Origin: Cryptomeria japonica
Lineage: Eukaryota; Streptophyta; Pinopsida; Cupressales; Cupressaceae
DNA length: 64,000 bases
Direction: 5' to 3'
NCBI RefSeq assembly: GCF_030272615.1
Contig: NC_081405.1
Coordinates: 161,392,694 to 161,456,693 of the forward strand
Positions 46,113-57,580 of the stretch are shown here, piece after piece. The notes under the pieces were generated by a model. That model was not told the DNA's origin and did not search any database. It saw only the letters and a program-made list of their open reading frames with translations. Both the position numbers and the translations under genes were made by a program. Within the stretch, counting starts at the first letter, position 1, and each line of letters opens with the position of its first letter.

Positions 46113-47270
46113 ATCCAATCTCATGTTCATTACATTGCATTGTAATATCTAGAATTAGCATCTTTCATTTTCTCTGTCAACATAAAATTCCAAAAAAGTG
46201 AAAAATTCAGGAAAAAAAAGCGATATCCCTTTATTTGCTTGCATTGTGTGTTTACATTTCATTCAATTTCCATTTCAAAATGTGAGATTTTTATTTGCAA
46301 GATGTTCATAATTTTGATGATGTATGCAATTATGTTGATTATGAGTTTAATAAGGATTAATTAGATGAAGCTCTACATGAGTTTTTGAACCCTAAGCCTT
46401 TTAAACCCTCATTTTGCCAAAAACTAATCAACCTTATTACTATGCCATTTCGTGGTTACGAGAAAGATTAATTGAATTATTCCTCTCATGGGTACATTCC
46501 TATCAACTCCTCCACTAGATCTAGCAACATGGTTGCCTACAACAATTCCCTTTATGATGATATGTCTCCCTTTGAATCAAAAGATAAACCTTTCAATTGA
46601 TATGACCATGCTTTGTTGGATGATGCCCTTGATGACTTTATGTCTTTGCCTAAATATTGAAACAAGAATAGTACATCTAAAAGGTTAATCAACATGATAA
46701 ATGTGAATGAACATAGCAAGCCTCTTTTTTTAGTCCAAGGTTCTTATCCTTCCTCAACTTCCTAGCTTCCCAATCAACCTCTTTTGACTGTTCAAGGTGG
46801 ATATAGTCATGATTCCTTTAGCACTCCTAACAAACCTATCATTACTATGCAAGAAGGAAATCCCACTAGGAGTCCTTATAACTTTATGCTAAACAACTAA
46901 CAAAGGAAAGTCATCATGTAGTTGCCCACACTTATAACACAAGAAACAATAGGCAACCTAATCCTCCTCTGGTTATTCCCACTTCTCTTCCCGATCCTCA
47001 ACCTATTCTTCTTCAAGCACCTCACATTTTACAAACTCTTGGTAAGGAATATAATCTTATTAAACAGCTCAAAGCTACTCCTACCAAGATATCCCTTTGG
47101 GAGTTGATTCAAAATTCTTCAACCCATCATGGAATGTTACAAAATGCCTTGATTACTTTGAATGTCCCACCCATAGTGACATTCAATAATATGGCTTCCT
47201 TGATTGATTATATCACATCTCCTAAGGCTCAAATTGTTTTTAACCAAGATGAATTACCCACTAGTGAGAT
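46113..47270 (+). pseudogene. gag: GypB gag remnant and linker
   Basis: Short broken frames include LDEALHEFLNPKPFKPS and PFRGYEKD, then a Pro/Gln-rich stretch (TRNNRQPNPPL, QPILLQAP). A frame with QLKATPTKISLWELI (about 47062-47110) also has a relative in GypA (about 60540-60600). No capsid or zinc knuckle could be read, so most of gag appears deleted or decayed. Confidence 0.5.
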
Positions 47271-47274
47271 CCAA

Positions 47275-47720
47275 CATCAATATTATCCTTTAATGATTAG
47301 GGTTATCATAAATGATAGTGCAATAAGACGAACACTAGTGGACAGTGTTTTTGGCCTTAATGTTTGTAGCATTAAATTGTTGCATAAAATTAACGTCAAT
47401 ACATTTCTCATTAAGCCTGATTCTTTCACTATCTGAGGCTTCGAAAATGTTGCTAAATCTTCATTAGGTATCATCACCTTACTTGTTAAGGTAGTTCCTG
47501 TTACTTTTCCCACACCTATTCATGTCTATAAATTTGACATATAATTTATTATTAGGGAGACCTTGGATTCATAGCATGCAAGTTGTCCCCTCTACATTGC
47601 ATAGGCAAGTTAAATTCATTTACAACAATGAGACATATACATTGCTAGGTGATACTAATCTCCAAGCTTGTCTACAAACATTAACATCCAAATCCTCTTC
47701 AACTAGTTTTTCCCCAACTA
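47275..47720 (+). pseudogene. pol: GypB aspartic protease
   Basis: RTLVDSVFGLNVC (around 47330-47370) is the active-site loop, where DSG or DTG is expected and DSV is read, so the catalytic glycine is lost. After a shift and a stop at 47436-47438 it continues in the frame at 47522 with YNLLLGRPWIH, the usual hydrophobic-GRPW block of this protease group. It would cut the polyprotein if intact. Confidence 0.7.
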
Positions 47721-48297
47721 TCTTAGATGATTCTTCCAAAACTTCTACTCGTACTAGTGTGTTTATTTCCTCCAGTCTATCTCCTACCTCTGGTTCATCT
47801 CCTAGTGATTCCTCAAATGAACCTAAGGTTCCTGAAGAAAAGCCTTCTCAACCTAGTTCTACTACTAAGGATGTCTTTTCTCCTAAAAAGATTCTTGCAG
47901 AAGATGATTGGAGATCCCTTGAATTTAATTCTACTTTCATAGGAGAATATAAAATTCCCCCTAGAGAACCCAAGCTCGAAAAGAAGAAAGAAGAAGAAGA
48001 ACCCAAAAATGAGTCTACTTTATCTAGGTCATTTAGTAATAACTTTGTGGAAGCTTCTCAGACTTTATCTCCCTTGGTTTGTGATCTAGAGGATTTTTAT
48101 CCTTCACTTTATGAGAATCCTCCTCCTCTTTTAGAAATGGCTAACCTTTATGGTACTGGTTTTCACATCCTAGCTAGGTGTGGATATAATGGTAATGGTT
48201 GTGGTGCCCAAGAACAAGGGATAAAGGTTCCCTTGGAAAATAACTTTCGTGATACAACATTTGGACTTGGCTATGATCCTTTTGAGCATACTTAAGC
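47721..48297 (+). pseudogene. GypB Ser/Pro-rich linker and G-patch-like segment
   Basis: The open frame of 47522-48295 carries a Ser/Thr/Pro-rich linker, then a Lys/Glu-rich stretch, then ANLYGTGFHILARCGYNGNG and GIKVPLE (about 48134-48280), a G-patch-like glycine pattern. The corresponding GypA segment is very similar. Confidence 0.6.
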
Positions 48298-48559
48298 TTC
48301 TAAGAGACCATCTATTAGTGTTAATGTCATTACTACTTCTCTTTCACTAAAATATCTAGAGTATATTGACTATGACTCTTCTAGTGTTTTTGCTTTGGAT
48401 ATTTTTCCCATTGATGATTCCTTAGCTAAATTCCTAGGAGTCTATGACAACCTTCCTCATTATCATCATAATCGCGGTCTTCCCTATTGTTTGAATACAA
48501 AATATTACTTTGGGAAAGAAGGAAATAACGATGAGATAGTAAAAGAATATCCTTAGTTG

Positions 48560-49500
48560 AAAGACGCTCCTCAACAAAGTAATCTCCTCATAAGTGACAC
48601 TATTGATATCAAGATGGATCCTTGTATCGAAGATAAAGTTATTAAGATAGGGAAATTCTTGGATGAAGAGGAAAAAAAATAATATTATGAATTGTTACAT
48701 GAATTTCTTGAAATCTTTGCTTGGATACATTTTGACATGCTCGACATTGATCCTAAGAGTGTCACTCATAACTTTTGTCTTGGTTCCTAATGTTAAACCC
48801 GTGAAGCAAAAGATTCAAAAAATGAACCCTAAAGTAGCATTGATTGTTAAGGCTGAGATTGAAAAGTTATTGGATGCTAGATTCATCCATCCTATCAATT
48901 ATTTCCCATGGATTTCAAACATTGTGGTCATGGCTAAATCTGATAACAAGATTAGGATGTGTATGGATTTTTGAGATCTTAATAAAGCCTCTTTGGAAGA
49001 TGATTTCCCTCTTCCAAATATCAATATGATAGTAGATTATGTAGCAAGCCATGCTTTATTATCCTTCATGGATGGTTTCTCGGGATATAATCAAATCTTT
49101 ATTAATCAATTCAAAACTACTTTCACCACCCCTTGGGGCACGTTTTGTTGGGTTATGATTCCTTTTGGATTGAAAAATCTAGGCGCTACCTATCAACGTG
49201 CTATGACCCTTATCTTCCATGATTACATGCATAAAATCTTAGAATATTACGTTGCTGACATCTTATATAAATCCATCCTTCGTATAGATCATGTTGAGAT
49301 CCTTCATCAGGTCTTCGAAAGAATTCGCAAGTAAAAATGCACTTGAATCCTTGAAAGTGTGTTTTCGGTGTGGATAATGGAAAATTATTAGGATTCATAG
49401 TTTCACATCATGGAATTGAGGTGGATACGAAGAAAATAGATGCCATCCTCCTAAAACTATTTCCCAACTAAAAAGTTTACAAGGAAAAATTCAAGCTATT
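48560..49500 (+). pseudogene. pol: GypB reverse transcriptase, catalytic motif lost
   Basis: KPVKQKIQKMNPKVALIVKA starts the domain (about 48795). WISNIVVMAKSDNKIRMCMDF ends in TGA at 48972 where GypC has Arg. The frame at 48993 continues with LLSFMDGFSGYNQI, IPFGLKNLGATYQRAMT and, at the active site, YVAD (49248-49259) where YVDD is required. GypA and GypC keep YVDD. The thumb region (49335-49500) is shifted but shows GKLLGFIVSHHGIEVDTKKI. Confidence 0.85.
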
Positions 49501-50470
49501 CATAGGTTTGTTTCTCAACTTGTGGATTGTACCTTTCCTTTTACTCAATTGCTTAAAAATAATATCATCTTTCAATGGAATGAGGATTATCGTCAAGCAT
49601 TTGAAGACTTCAAAACATATTTGGCAAATCCTCCTATTCTCCAACCTGCTGACCCTTCTAAACCCTTTCTTTTACACACAAATGCTTCCCTTCATGCTCT
49701 TGCAACCTTATTGGCACAATATGATAAGGATGGTAGAGAATTCCGGTTTATTATATAAGTCTCTCTTTGCTTGATTACAAAGTCCGATATTATGTGAGAA
49801 AAAGATAGTGCCTAGCTTTGGTCTTTGCAACCCAAAAATTAAGGCATTATATTTTGAATGTTGAAGTCCATGTTATCATTAAATTTGATCCACTCAAACA
49901 TCTTTTCTCCAAAAATGGTATTTCAGGACGCTTAGCCAAGTGGGTTATGATGTTGACTAAGTTTGACCTTAAGTTTACCTCACAAAAGGCAATAAAAGGT
50001 CAAGCGTTGACTGAACACTTGGTTGAAGCTCCTTCACCCTTCTCCCTACCTAACCCAGAGTCTTCTCCTAATGAATGCATTCTCTCTATTGAGGTTCATG
50101 AGACTTGGGAGTTATATTTTGGTGGCTCTAGGTGTCATACAAGATCAGGGGTAGGGGTTGTCTTGATTTCTCCTAAAAAGAAACCTATCCCTTTATCATA
50201 TCGTCTCAATTTCTTGTGTACCAATAACATTGTTGAATACAAGGCTCTTATAGCTGGAATTAAAGCAACCTTGGTACTAAATATAAAACACCTACATATC
50301 TATGGAGATTCTCAAATAATCATAAGGCAAGTGATAGGGATTTATCATACTAAACAAGATAAATTATCACAATATAGAGATTTAGCTATATCCTTGCTGT
50401 AAAAGTTTGATTCTTATACCATGGAGCATGTTCCTCAAAAAGATAATTGACATGCTGATGCAATGACATG
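49501..50470 (+). pseudogene. pol: GypB RNase H, catalytic residues lost
   Basis: The connection part (49522-49758: FQWNEDYRQAFEDFKTYLAN and ALATLLAQYD) leads to the RNase H of 49818-50402. The first catalytic Asp is replaced by Gly (LYFGGSRC, codon 50121-50123) and the Glu by Lys (EYKALIAG, codon 50241-50243). The middle Asp in IYGDSQ remains. Two of four acids are gone, so no activity is expected. Confidence 0.85.
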
Positions 50471-51843
50471 TGTATCCTCTCTTGTGTCTTTAGAGGACCC
50501 CTTGGTAGATCTCAAATTCACTATTCACAACCTTACTACCCTGACTATTGCTGATAATCCTACTGATGTGGCATATTGTTGCATTATAGATTCTGATAAG
50601 TGTTACTCACATATCATGAGATATTTGAGTGATTGTGCCTTTCCTGACTCTACGAACAAGAATACTAGGGCTAGGATTTGCAAGTTGTCTACTAGATACA
50701 TTATCCTTTCTAATGTTCTTCATAAGAGGGGTTATAATGGTCTTCTCCTTAGATGTCTTAACAAAGCTAAAATCCCTATATCTCTTGAGGAAGCACATTT
50801 AGGTGCTTGTGGGGGATCTTTAGTTCAAAGATTGCTCCGAAAGGGATATTATTGGCAAACCATGGAAAAGGATTCATTTGCGTTTGTTAAGAAATGTCAT
50901 TAGTGTTAGCAACATAGAAATCTTATCCATGATCTCTCCCAAGAACTTCAATCTCAAGTACCATCTTGGCCCTTTTCCACATGGGGTTTGGATCTCATTG
51001 GTAAAATATCCCCTCCCTGATCTCAAGGACATACTTTCATCATAACCGATACTGATTACTTTATGAAATGGGTAGAAGCAGTTCCTCTTTGATCCACTAC
51101 CACTGAAGTAATCTGTCAATTCATTTTAGATAACATTATTTCCCGATTCAAAATACCTTTCACTTTGGTTTTGGATATTGGAACATCATTTAAAAATAAA
51201 GATGTGAAGAAGTTTCTCAAGAAATATCATATTCAACATAAATTTTCTACACCTTACTATCCTCAATCAAATGGTCAAGCCGAATCTTCAAATAGAATAA
51301 TCAAACAAATCCTTCATAAGACCATGAACAAGCATGGTAAGGATTGGAATACTTAGTTGATCTACACTCTTTGGGATTACTGGACAAGCATGAGTATTGC
51401 TATGGGTTGTACTCCTTATAATCTTGTTTATGGTGATGATTCTATTATGCCTTTGGAATTAGAAATTCCATCTTTAAGGGTTTCTCTTAAAGGTATAGTG
51501 GATGATGATTTGTATAGAAAAAAAAGGCTCCAACAACTTGATATTCTCAATGAATGGTGTATAAATGCTCTTGAGCATATTCAAGCGTATCATAAAACTT
51601 TACAATGAAGCTACAATGATAAGGTAATTCAACGTTCCTTCTCAGTAGGTGATTTAGTACTCTATGAAAATCAGCACAACATGAATGCCTTACCTAAGGA
51701 AAAAGGAAAATTAAGTCCTAATTGGCTTGGACCATACATCATTATCAAAGTCCATGGATTGAGTGCTTATAAGATAGCAGATGTGGAAGGTATGCCTCTC
51801 AAGGAACCCATAAATTATCTGCATCTTCATAGATACTATGCCT
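50471..51843 (+). pseudogene. pol: GypB integrase
   Basis: The zinc-binding part has EEAHLGACGG and KKCH followed by TAG and Cys (50800-50910). The core reads GLDLIGKISPP (first Asp), LVLDIGTSFKNKDV (second Asp, with Ile for the usual Asn), and STPYYPQSNGQAESSNR (Glu). The C-terminal part has SVGDLVLYENQHN and NWLGPYIIIKVHG, ending with LHLHRYYA before TAG at about 51843. Stops at 50901, 51020, 51092, 51354 and 51606 break it. The triad is present. Confidence 0.82.
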
Positions 51844-52439
51844 AGTCTCTCTTCTTTTCTTTGTTTATAGTTTATTCTCTCTCCTTGCACCTTTTCTTTC
51901 TTCAAATTGGATAATATGTTAGCATATATTCATTAAAGTATGTGGTATTAAATGATATTGTATTGTTTAGTCTACATTACTTCATTCTTGACAAGCATGT
52001 TTCTTCACTTGATAGCTGTCTTGGATTTATTTATGTAAATTGTAATAGATTTACATTTTTTTATATGGGATAGCATGTTATAGGATTTCATTTTTGGAGT
52101 AAGATTATATCATGTTGTGTTTAATTGGGTTTAATTAAATCACATTAGTCATATAATTCTTAATCTTAATATATTTTTCTTCTACATCATCAAGGTAGCA
52201 TTTATTTAAATACTTATCTATTTAATTAAATCACACATGTATCAATTTGATCATGAAGCATTGAGAAATCAATCAGATGGAAATTGAATTAGACATACAT
52301 GTTCATTACCAAAAATGTTACTTTTAATCAAGGAAATGCATACATTGTTTCAAGAATTAAAATAACATGTTTGAGATAAAACATAAGCATAAATGTCAGA
52401 ACATGTATATCCCTGTACATCAAAAATATCACAATACAA
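51844..52439. other. GypB spacer between integrase and PMD gene end
   Basis: AT-rich and non-coding. The integrase and PMD genes converge here tail to tail, as in GypA. Confidence 0.5.
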
Positions 52440-54972
52440 TCATCTCCTATCCCTAGGACTAGCAGCTGGAGGATGGTGAGTAGATGTCCCCTCTTGATCT
52501 AGCCATGTGGGTGGAACCATGGGTGTGTATCGTGATGTGGAGCATGAGTGAATCCATGAGGGGCTCCTATGATACCTCTCCATCATGATCCCATGATATA
52601 TGGCTACCTCTGCCTTAGTTGTTGCTAGATCTCACTCTATCTATTGTAGCTTCTCTAACAAAGTACACACACACTCTCTCTCTCCTGACCTCCATCTCGA
52701 CTTGAATGGGGGTGAATAGGTCCTTATGCCACCCGACACTCCCTTGTGGTCTATGCACTATCTACGAGGAACTAGGAGTATGTGCAGTCATGATGAGACC
52801 TGTCACTGTGTTCTAGATAGTGGAGCACCACTTTTGGATGCCAACTATAGAGATAGAAAGGAGATTTTCATCAGAAACATTCTATATCATCAAATCTAAT
52901 AATTATGATGCATAAATTAAATAATCATAAAAACACTTTACCTGGATCTTCCTCTTGCCAATAAGGGTCGTGGAAAGGGACCTCCTATGACTAGGAACTG
53001 CTAGGCTCTCTGTGCTCATAATGTCTCTGCACAGTGGGCACGGGACTGTGGGGACTAGGATTAGGACCCCTTATAGGGTCCTTCTCTAGTCCCAATGGAA
53101 TTCTCAGTGGATCTAGGGCTATGGCATCATCCTTAGAGTGATGAGGAACTATATCTAACTCATCCTCCTCGGCCCCCTTGTCCTCCTTACCTTCCTCATC
53201 CTCCTCATCCTCCTTGTCCTCCTAATCCTCCTCCTCTCCATCCTCCTCATCATCACCATCCTGATCTCCATCTCCTGCATTAGGATCATCTCTATCACCA
53301 CCAAACTCCTACTCTCCTACATCATCATCTTGATCATATGTGTCCTCCTCACCAAGGTCTCAGATGTATCAGGATCCTTCTCATCACCCTTGTGTCTCCA
53401 TGGTCCGGGGTTCCCTCTCGGTAAGTTTTCTAGAAAGATGGCTCTAGAGTATGTCCTATTCCACCATGTGATGTACCATCGGTGTGTGCCCACATAATCT
53501 TTATAGTCGGTCACGATATCCCAATTTGACCCATCTAAATCTGTGATATCAATCTTGTCGCTAGTAGGCCTCGGAATGGCTCCCAGCTTAGGAGTCACAT
53601 GTGAGTGTCAGATATAGATAGGCACATCTGTAGGGACACACTGCTCAAACCCAAACTACCATCGAACTCTATTGAAGTAGAATGGGACTACAATGTGGTT
53701 GTATCGTCCCTCTAGTAGACGGTTCCTTTGCATGCAAAACAAATACCTATGTATACCCACCCACATGTACATCCTAAGGTAGGGTCTCCATCTAATAACC
53801 TCTGTTGTCAATCTATAAAATGTCACTCTCCAATGCAGCAAATCTTTGAACCACCACTCATGGGTTAGAGGATATGCGAACACCCTAGGCTACTCTGGAA
53901 CCAAATCAATGGGTACTCTAGCGGGTCTAGTACACGTAATGTGCTTGAATATCAAGATTTGCAGTAGTGTGCAAGTCATCAGGCTGCATCCCTGTCCAAA
54001 CATGTACTCTCCTAGGTCATGAAAGAGGTGGGCTAGCATGATCCACCCCCAGGAGAATACCCTCTAATGTCTCCCCATAGTTATAATTGCATATCCGAGA
54101 CCTCCATGCATGTGTGTGTCGCACCCGTTAGGACACATGGCTAATGCAATGGTAGCAATCATCAACTATCTCACTAGTGAAACCTCATTGGTGGGATGCA
54201 AGAGCCAACTAATCATGATGCGTCCCCTTGTTTCACTGAGTATCTCTCTCCCAATGTAGTAGACCTGCTCCCTTCTGTAATCGGTAGTGGTGCAGTCTGC
54301 TCGGTATCTCACTGTATCTCCTCTTATGGAAAGATGAAGTATGCGGTATACATCCTCAAGTGTGATTGTCATCTCCTCCACAGGTAGAAGAAAGGTGGAG
54401 GTATCCATGTCTCATTTCTCCATCAATTCCATCAACATTGTGAGATAAAAATTTGATGGCAGGCATGGTCATCATGTACCATAAACCTACCTGAATGTAG
54501 CAACTCCCTATCCTTTGGTGAAAGCCTCAGAATTTGACTCTGGAGGCTCTGAAAGGTGTGGTTGGTAGTGTGCTCATAGATGTAGGTAAAAATATACAAA
54601 GTGAAACATTCAAATCATCAGTAATCACTCATTGATAATCATCATCTAATCACAAACATCATTGCATATATTCTATGCATCCAATGCCTGATCCCGTGCA
54701 ACCCTCGGTCGCTCCAAGTAGGGACCAAGACACCCCTCTAGGACCAAATTTCCGTAGGAGGACTAGGGCACCCTAGGGGACCATGGTACCTAGATAGGGG
54801 GGCATGTGCATGATCATATGTTGATATCATCGACACAAAAAACAATGGAAACAGGAAAATTCAATGATGAGTCTATGTTCGGTCAACTCACCTTGTCGAG
54901 CAGTCTCTCAGTCAACATGACTTGGTGTAGGATCTCCATCCACGTAGGTAACTTGGGTTGACGTCGAGTCAT
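52440..54972 (-). pseudogene. Plant mobile domain gene, antisense in GypB
   Basis: Proposed exons on the minus strand are 54972-54892, 54548-52942 and 52844-52440. Exon 1 is MTRRQ through LLDK, 27 codons, ending in AAG before GTGAGT. Intron 1 ends TTTCAG. Exon 2 holds the PMD: MDTSTFLLPVEEMTITLEDV and YRILHLSIRGDTV (54408-54310), GRIMISWLLHP, MLAHLFHDLGEYM, CTLLQILIFKHI, then FAYPLTHEWWF and RWRPYLRMYMWV (53883-53760), LLEGRYNHIVVPFYFNRVRW, and an acidic DGDDEEDGEEED tail. Intron 2 (52941-52845) is bounded by GTAAAG and CTATAG. Only a few stops interrupt it. PMD proteins bind no known ligand that I can infer here. Confidence 0.8.
54549..54891 (-). other. Predicted intron 1 of the GypB PMD gene
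   Basis: 343 bp lie between GTGAGT and a pyrimidine-rich CACCTTTCAG, with stops in all frames. The GypA gene has an intron at the same codon position (40052-40321), also phase 0. Confidence 0.65.
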
Positions 54973-55547
54973 GATGAATGATGTGTGGGCTCCTCTGTAG
55001 TGAATAGTGCAAAAAGTCAAAAAGTGATAAATGAAAGTGTCACTTTCATATTTATTAGGTATGCACTTTTTTGTTTTATGGTTTTAAGTTAAAAACTCTA
55101 ATTTTGCTCTTTTCACTTAATCTATCATAACTTGAGCTAGAGAGCTCTAATTTTTTGTGCCATCAACAACGTCAAAATCATGAATTCTATCTCTTGCTCC
55201 ACATTCATTCCATAAAGCACTTGGATGTAAAATTGAGCCTTGTTGAGAATATGTTTTCACCAAGGTCTTCCTCACAATTCATTGTGGTAAACATTATACT
55301 CTATTTCACCTCACTAATAAGCAAGCCAAAACAAGGGGCATATATCTACTCGCAAATTTCATCACTTTCCTTAGTACACATTAGGTGATTTTGTGATCTA
55401 ACATGTGGTTTTGTAGGGTGTGGTTCCTAATTGTGTACTGCAGATACCACTGGGGGCTTCGTTCGACAACTTATGGATTATCCTTTTTCAAAATAATGTT
55501 TACTTTCTTTTACTTTAGCTTTCATATGCATGTAGTGTCATATGACC
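54973..55547. other. GypB region upstream of the PMD gene
   Basis: Non-coding. It is the place where a minus-strand promoter for the PMD gene would lie, between its first ATG and the polypurine tract. Confidence 0.4.
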
Positions 55548-55565
55548 ACTAAAGTGGGGGCTAAA
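55548..55565 (+). promoter_or_regulatory. Polypurine tract of GypB
   Basis: ACTAAAGTGGGGGCTAAA sits immediately before the 3' LTR start TGTACCGCC. Confidence 0.8.
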
Positions 55566-57236
55566 TGTACCGCCGTAAACTATATATACTTCCTAGGGTG
55601 GTCCAATTTCACGCTTGGTTTAGCACCTGCCTTAGTGTGTTTCACATCTTACATTTTAATCTCCTTAAAGTATTTAATTAATCAATTTAATTAAATCTAA
55701 ATCCATATTTCATCACTTCACACATTATAAAGTTGGGCCCTTTACCCTAAGTGTGCCCCTTTTCATCTTATTCCTTCAATTAATCATTAAATCATAAACC
55801 CTAATTATGTCCTATTTTGATCTTTAAGGCCCGATTTTGCATATCAAAACATCTCAGAATCAGCTGTAACTTTGAGATTCTCTCTAAAATCATAATATCT
55901 AATGGCCTTGAAAATATGGTAAAAAGTTGGTCGGACCATGTGCAAGTGCAACATGGTCCCCGATATTTTTCCTGAAATTTTGGGAGTATAATTATATGAT
56001 ATTATAATGCTTAACCCCAAAAGATTGGAGGGAAATTCCAATCTTAGGTCAGCCTAAAGATGAAATTAAGATCTAGGGTTTCATATATAAGAGCTCTATT
56101 TCTTCACTTGAAGGGATCAGATCTAGAAAGAATCGAATCTGGAAAAGCTTTTGGAGCAATTACAAGGATCCTTCTATGTAGTGAAAGAGAAGATATTTGG
56201 AGTTTTCAACAACATTAAAAAACACCTATCAAGCATTCATCAAACATTCTTTCATCAATTAGGGGCTTTTGAAGATATAGGAAAGTAATAGGAGATCACC
56301 GACTGAAGATAGGCTTGTACCTCTCCCTTGGGGTTGGGTATGGTTTCATGTTATTTCCATGTCTTTGTATGAGCTTCATCACATAAATTTGATTTACATT
56401 GATGCTTTAGATCACTTTGCATAATTAATTTAGAGCATTTACTTTGTCAATTACAATCAATTAGGGTTTACTCTTTAGGGTTGCTTTAGATTGTTTATTC
56501 TCATCTTAGGATCTTGCACACACACAAGATTTTGCACACACTATTTTACAATACAAATCAGCTATTTGTTGAGGTGGAAATTAAAAAAATAGGGGTTTGA
56601 CTAAGGAAAAACCCCATATAGCCACCCAAAACCATATTTTTAGTTATAGGTGAAGATTCGGGATCTGAGCGTCACTGTGAATTTCGGGACTGACAGAGCG
56701 CACAAAGACAATTCTAGGGCTCAGATCTCAGCAAAAACCCCTAGGACAAGGGTTTAGCACCCTGGTCTTTCCTAGGACAGGGGTGTGGCACCTTGGTCCT
56801 CCCCATTTTCAGCAAAAAAATGGCAGATCAGCAGTTTAGAGTCCTCAAATCTGAGTCTGCAGAATCACGACAAGGGCACAACATTCCGGTCCTAGACATT
56901 TTGGCTCATATTTTTGGCATAGGTACACCTATGAGTTTGTCTCCTAATATATACTTTCTAGTAACATATCAGTTATTCTTAGATCTATATTTCAAGATTA
57001 GGGTTGTTTATGCATACTTATACTCTAGGTTAAATCATTCAAATATGCACTTTGCATCACTTCTTCCTCTCATTTGCAACAAAGGAATAGAAACCCTAAG
57101 AGGTAATCCTTGGTTCTCTCTTCCTTACAAGAAGTAGACAAATTGTGTTATCTCCCTAGGCTCTTTCGTATTCCATAGTGTGTACATGAGAGTGGGATTA
57201 GGGCTTGTTTGCTTAGTCTTGATTTTCCCCTACATA
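55566..57236 (+). repeat. 3' LTR of GypB
   Basis: About 1,670 bp are collinear with 44442-46092. It has a TATATAA box at 56084-56090. A short local duplication around CCTAGGACAGGGGTGTGGCA at about 56740-56785 makes it slightly longer than the 5' copy. Confidence 0.9.
56084..56090 (+). promoter_or_regulatory. TATA box of the GypB LTR
   Basis: TATATAA about 520 bp into the LTR. The corresponding site in the 5' LTR has changed. Confidence 0.5.
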
Positions 57237-57241
57237 GTTTC
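57237..57241. repeat. Target-site duplication GTTTC, right copy
   Basis: It pairs with 44437-44441 and marks the exact right end of GypB. Confidence 0.85.
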
Positions 57242-57580
57242 ATGCGATAAGCACCTATCACTTGATTTACAATGAGTTCGAAATATCCATGGATGCGGAT
57301 ATGTTTCACACTCATGGAAATGATGGTACAGAGTCCTGCAATTAGGGCCTCATACTCGGTGATGTTATTGGTGCAATGAAATTCCAAGCGAAACAAACAG
57401 GGAACCGATTTTCCTTTAGGCGAAATAAAGACTACACCTACTCCGGAACGGGTTTGACATCTTGAACCGTCAAAATACATGTCCCATATAGGGTCTTGAT
57501 CAATGATCAATATTTCCTCATTGAGGAAGAGGTCTAGGGTGGGAAAATATTTGCTTGAGGGAGCATCGACCAACTAATCA
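57242..57580 (-). pseudogene. pol: GypA RNase H, N-terminal part
   Basis: The minus strand carries MYFDGSRCQTRSGVG (first Asp) and ITEYEALIAG (Glu). The next Asp position reads IHGYFELIVN, where GDSE would be expected, so that residue is lost. It breaks at 57242 in mid-domain because GypB inserted there, and resumes at 44441. Confidence 0.85.

Larger units (their letters stand above)
44442..57236 (+). mobile_element. GypB: full-length Ty3/gypsy element nested in GypA
   Basis: It has two LTRs, a leader with primer-like site, a gag remnant, protease, G-patch-like segment, RT, RNase H, integrase, an antisense PMD gene and a polypurine tract, all inside a GTTTC duplication. The element is 12.8 kb. 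The LTRs agree at roughly nine bases in ten by eye, which implies considerable age even though GypB is younger than GypA. RT and RNase H have lost catalytic residues, so it cannot move by itself now. Confidence 0.9.

Noticed and set aside
52601-53340. Plus-strand Ser/Leu/Pro-rich open stretches
   Set aside because: They are the reverse strand of the acidic tail of the GypB PMD gene.
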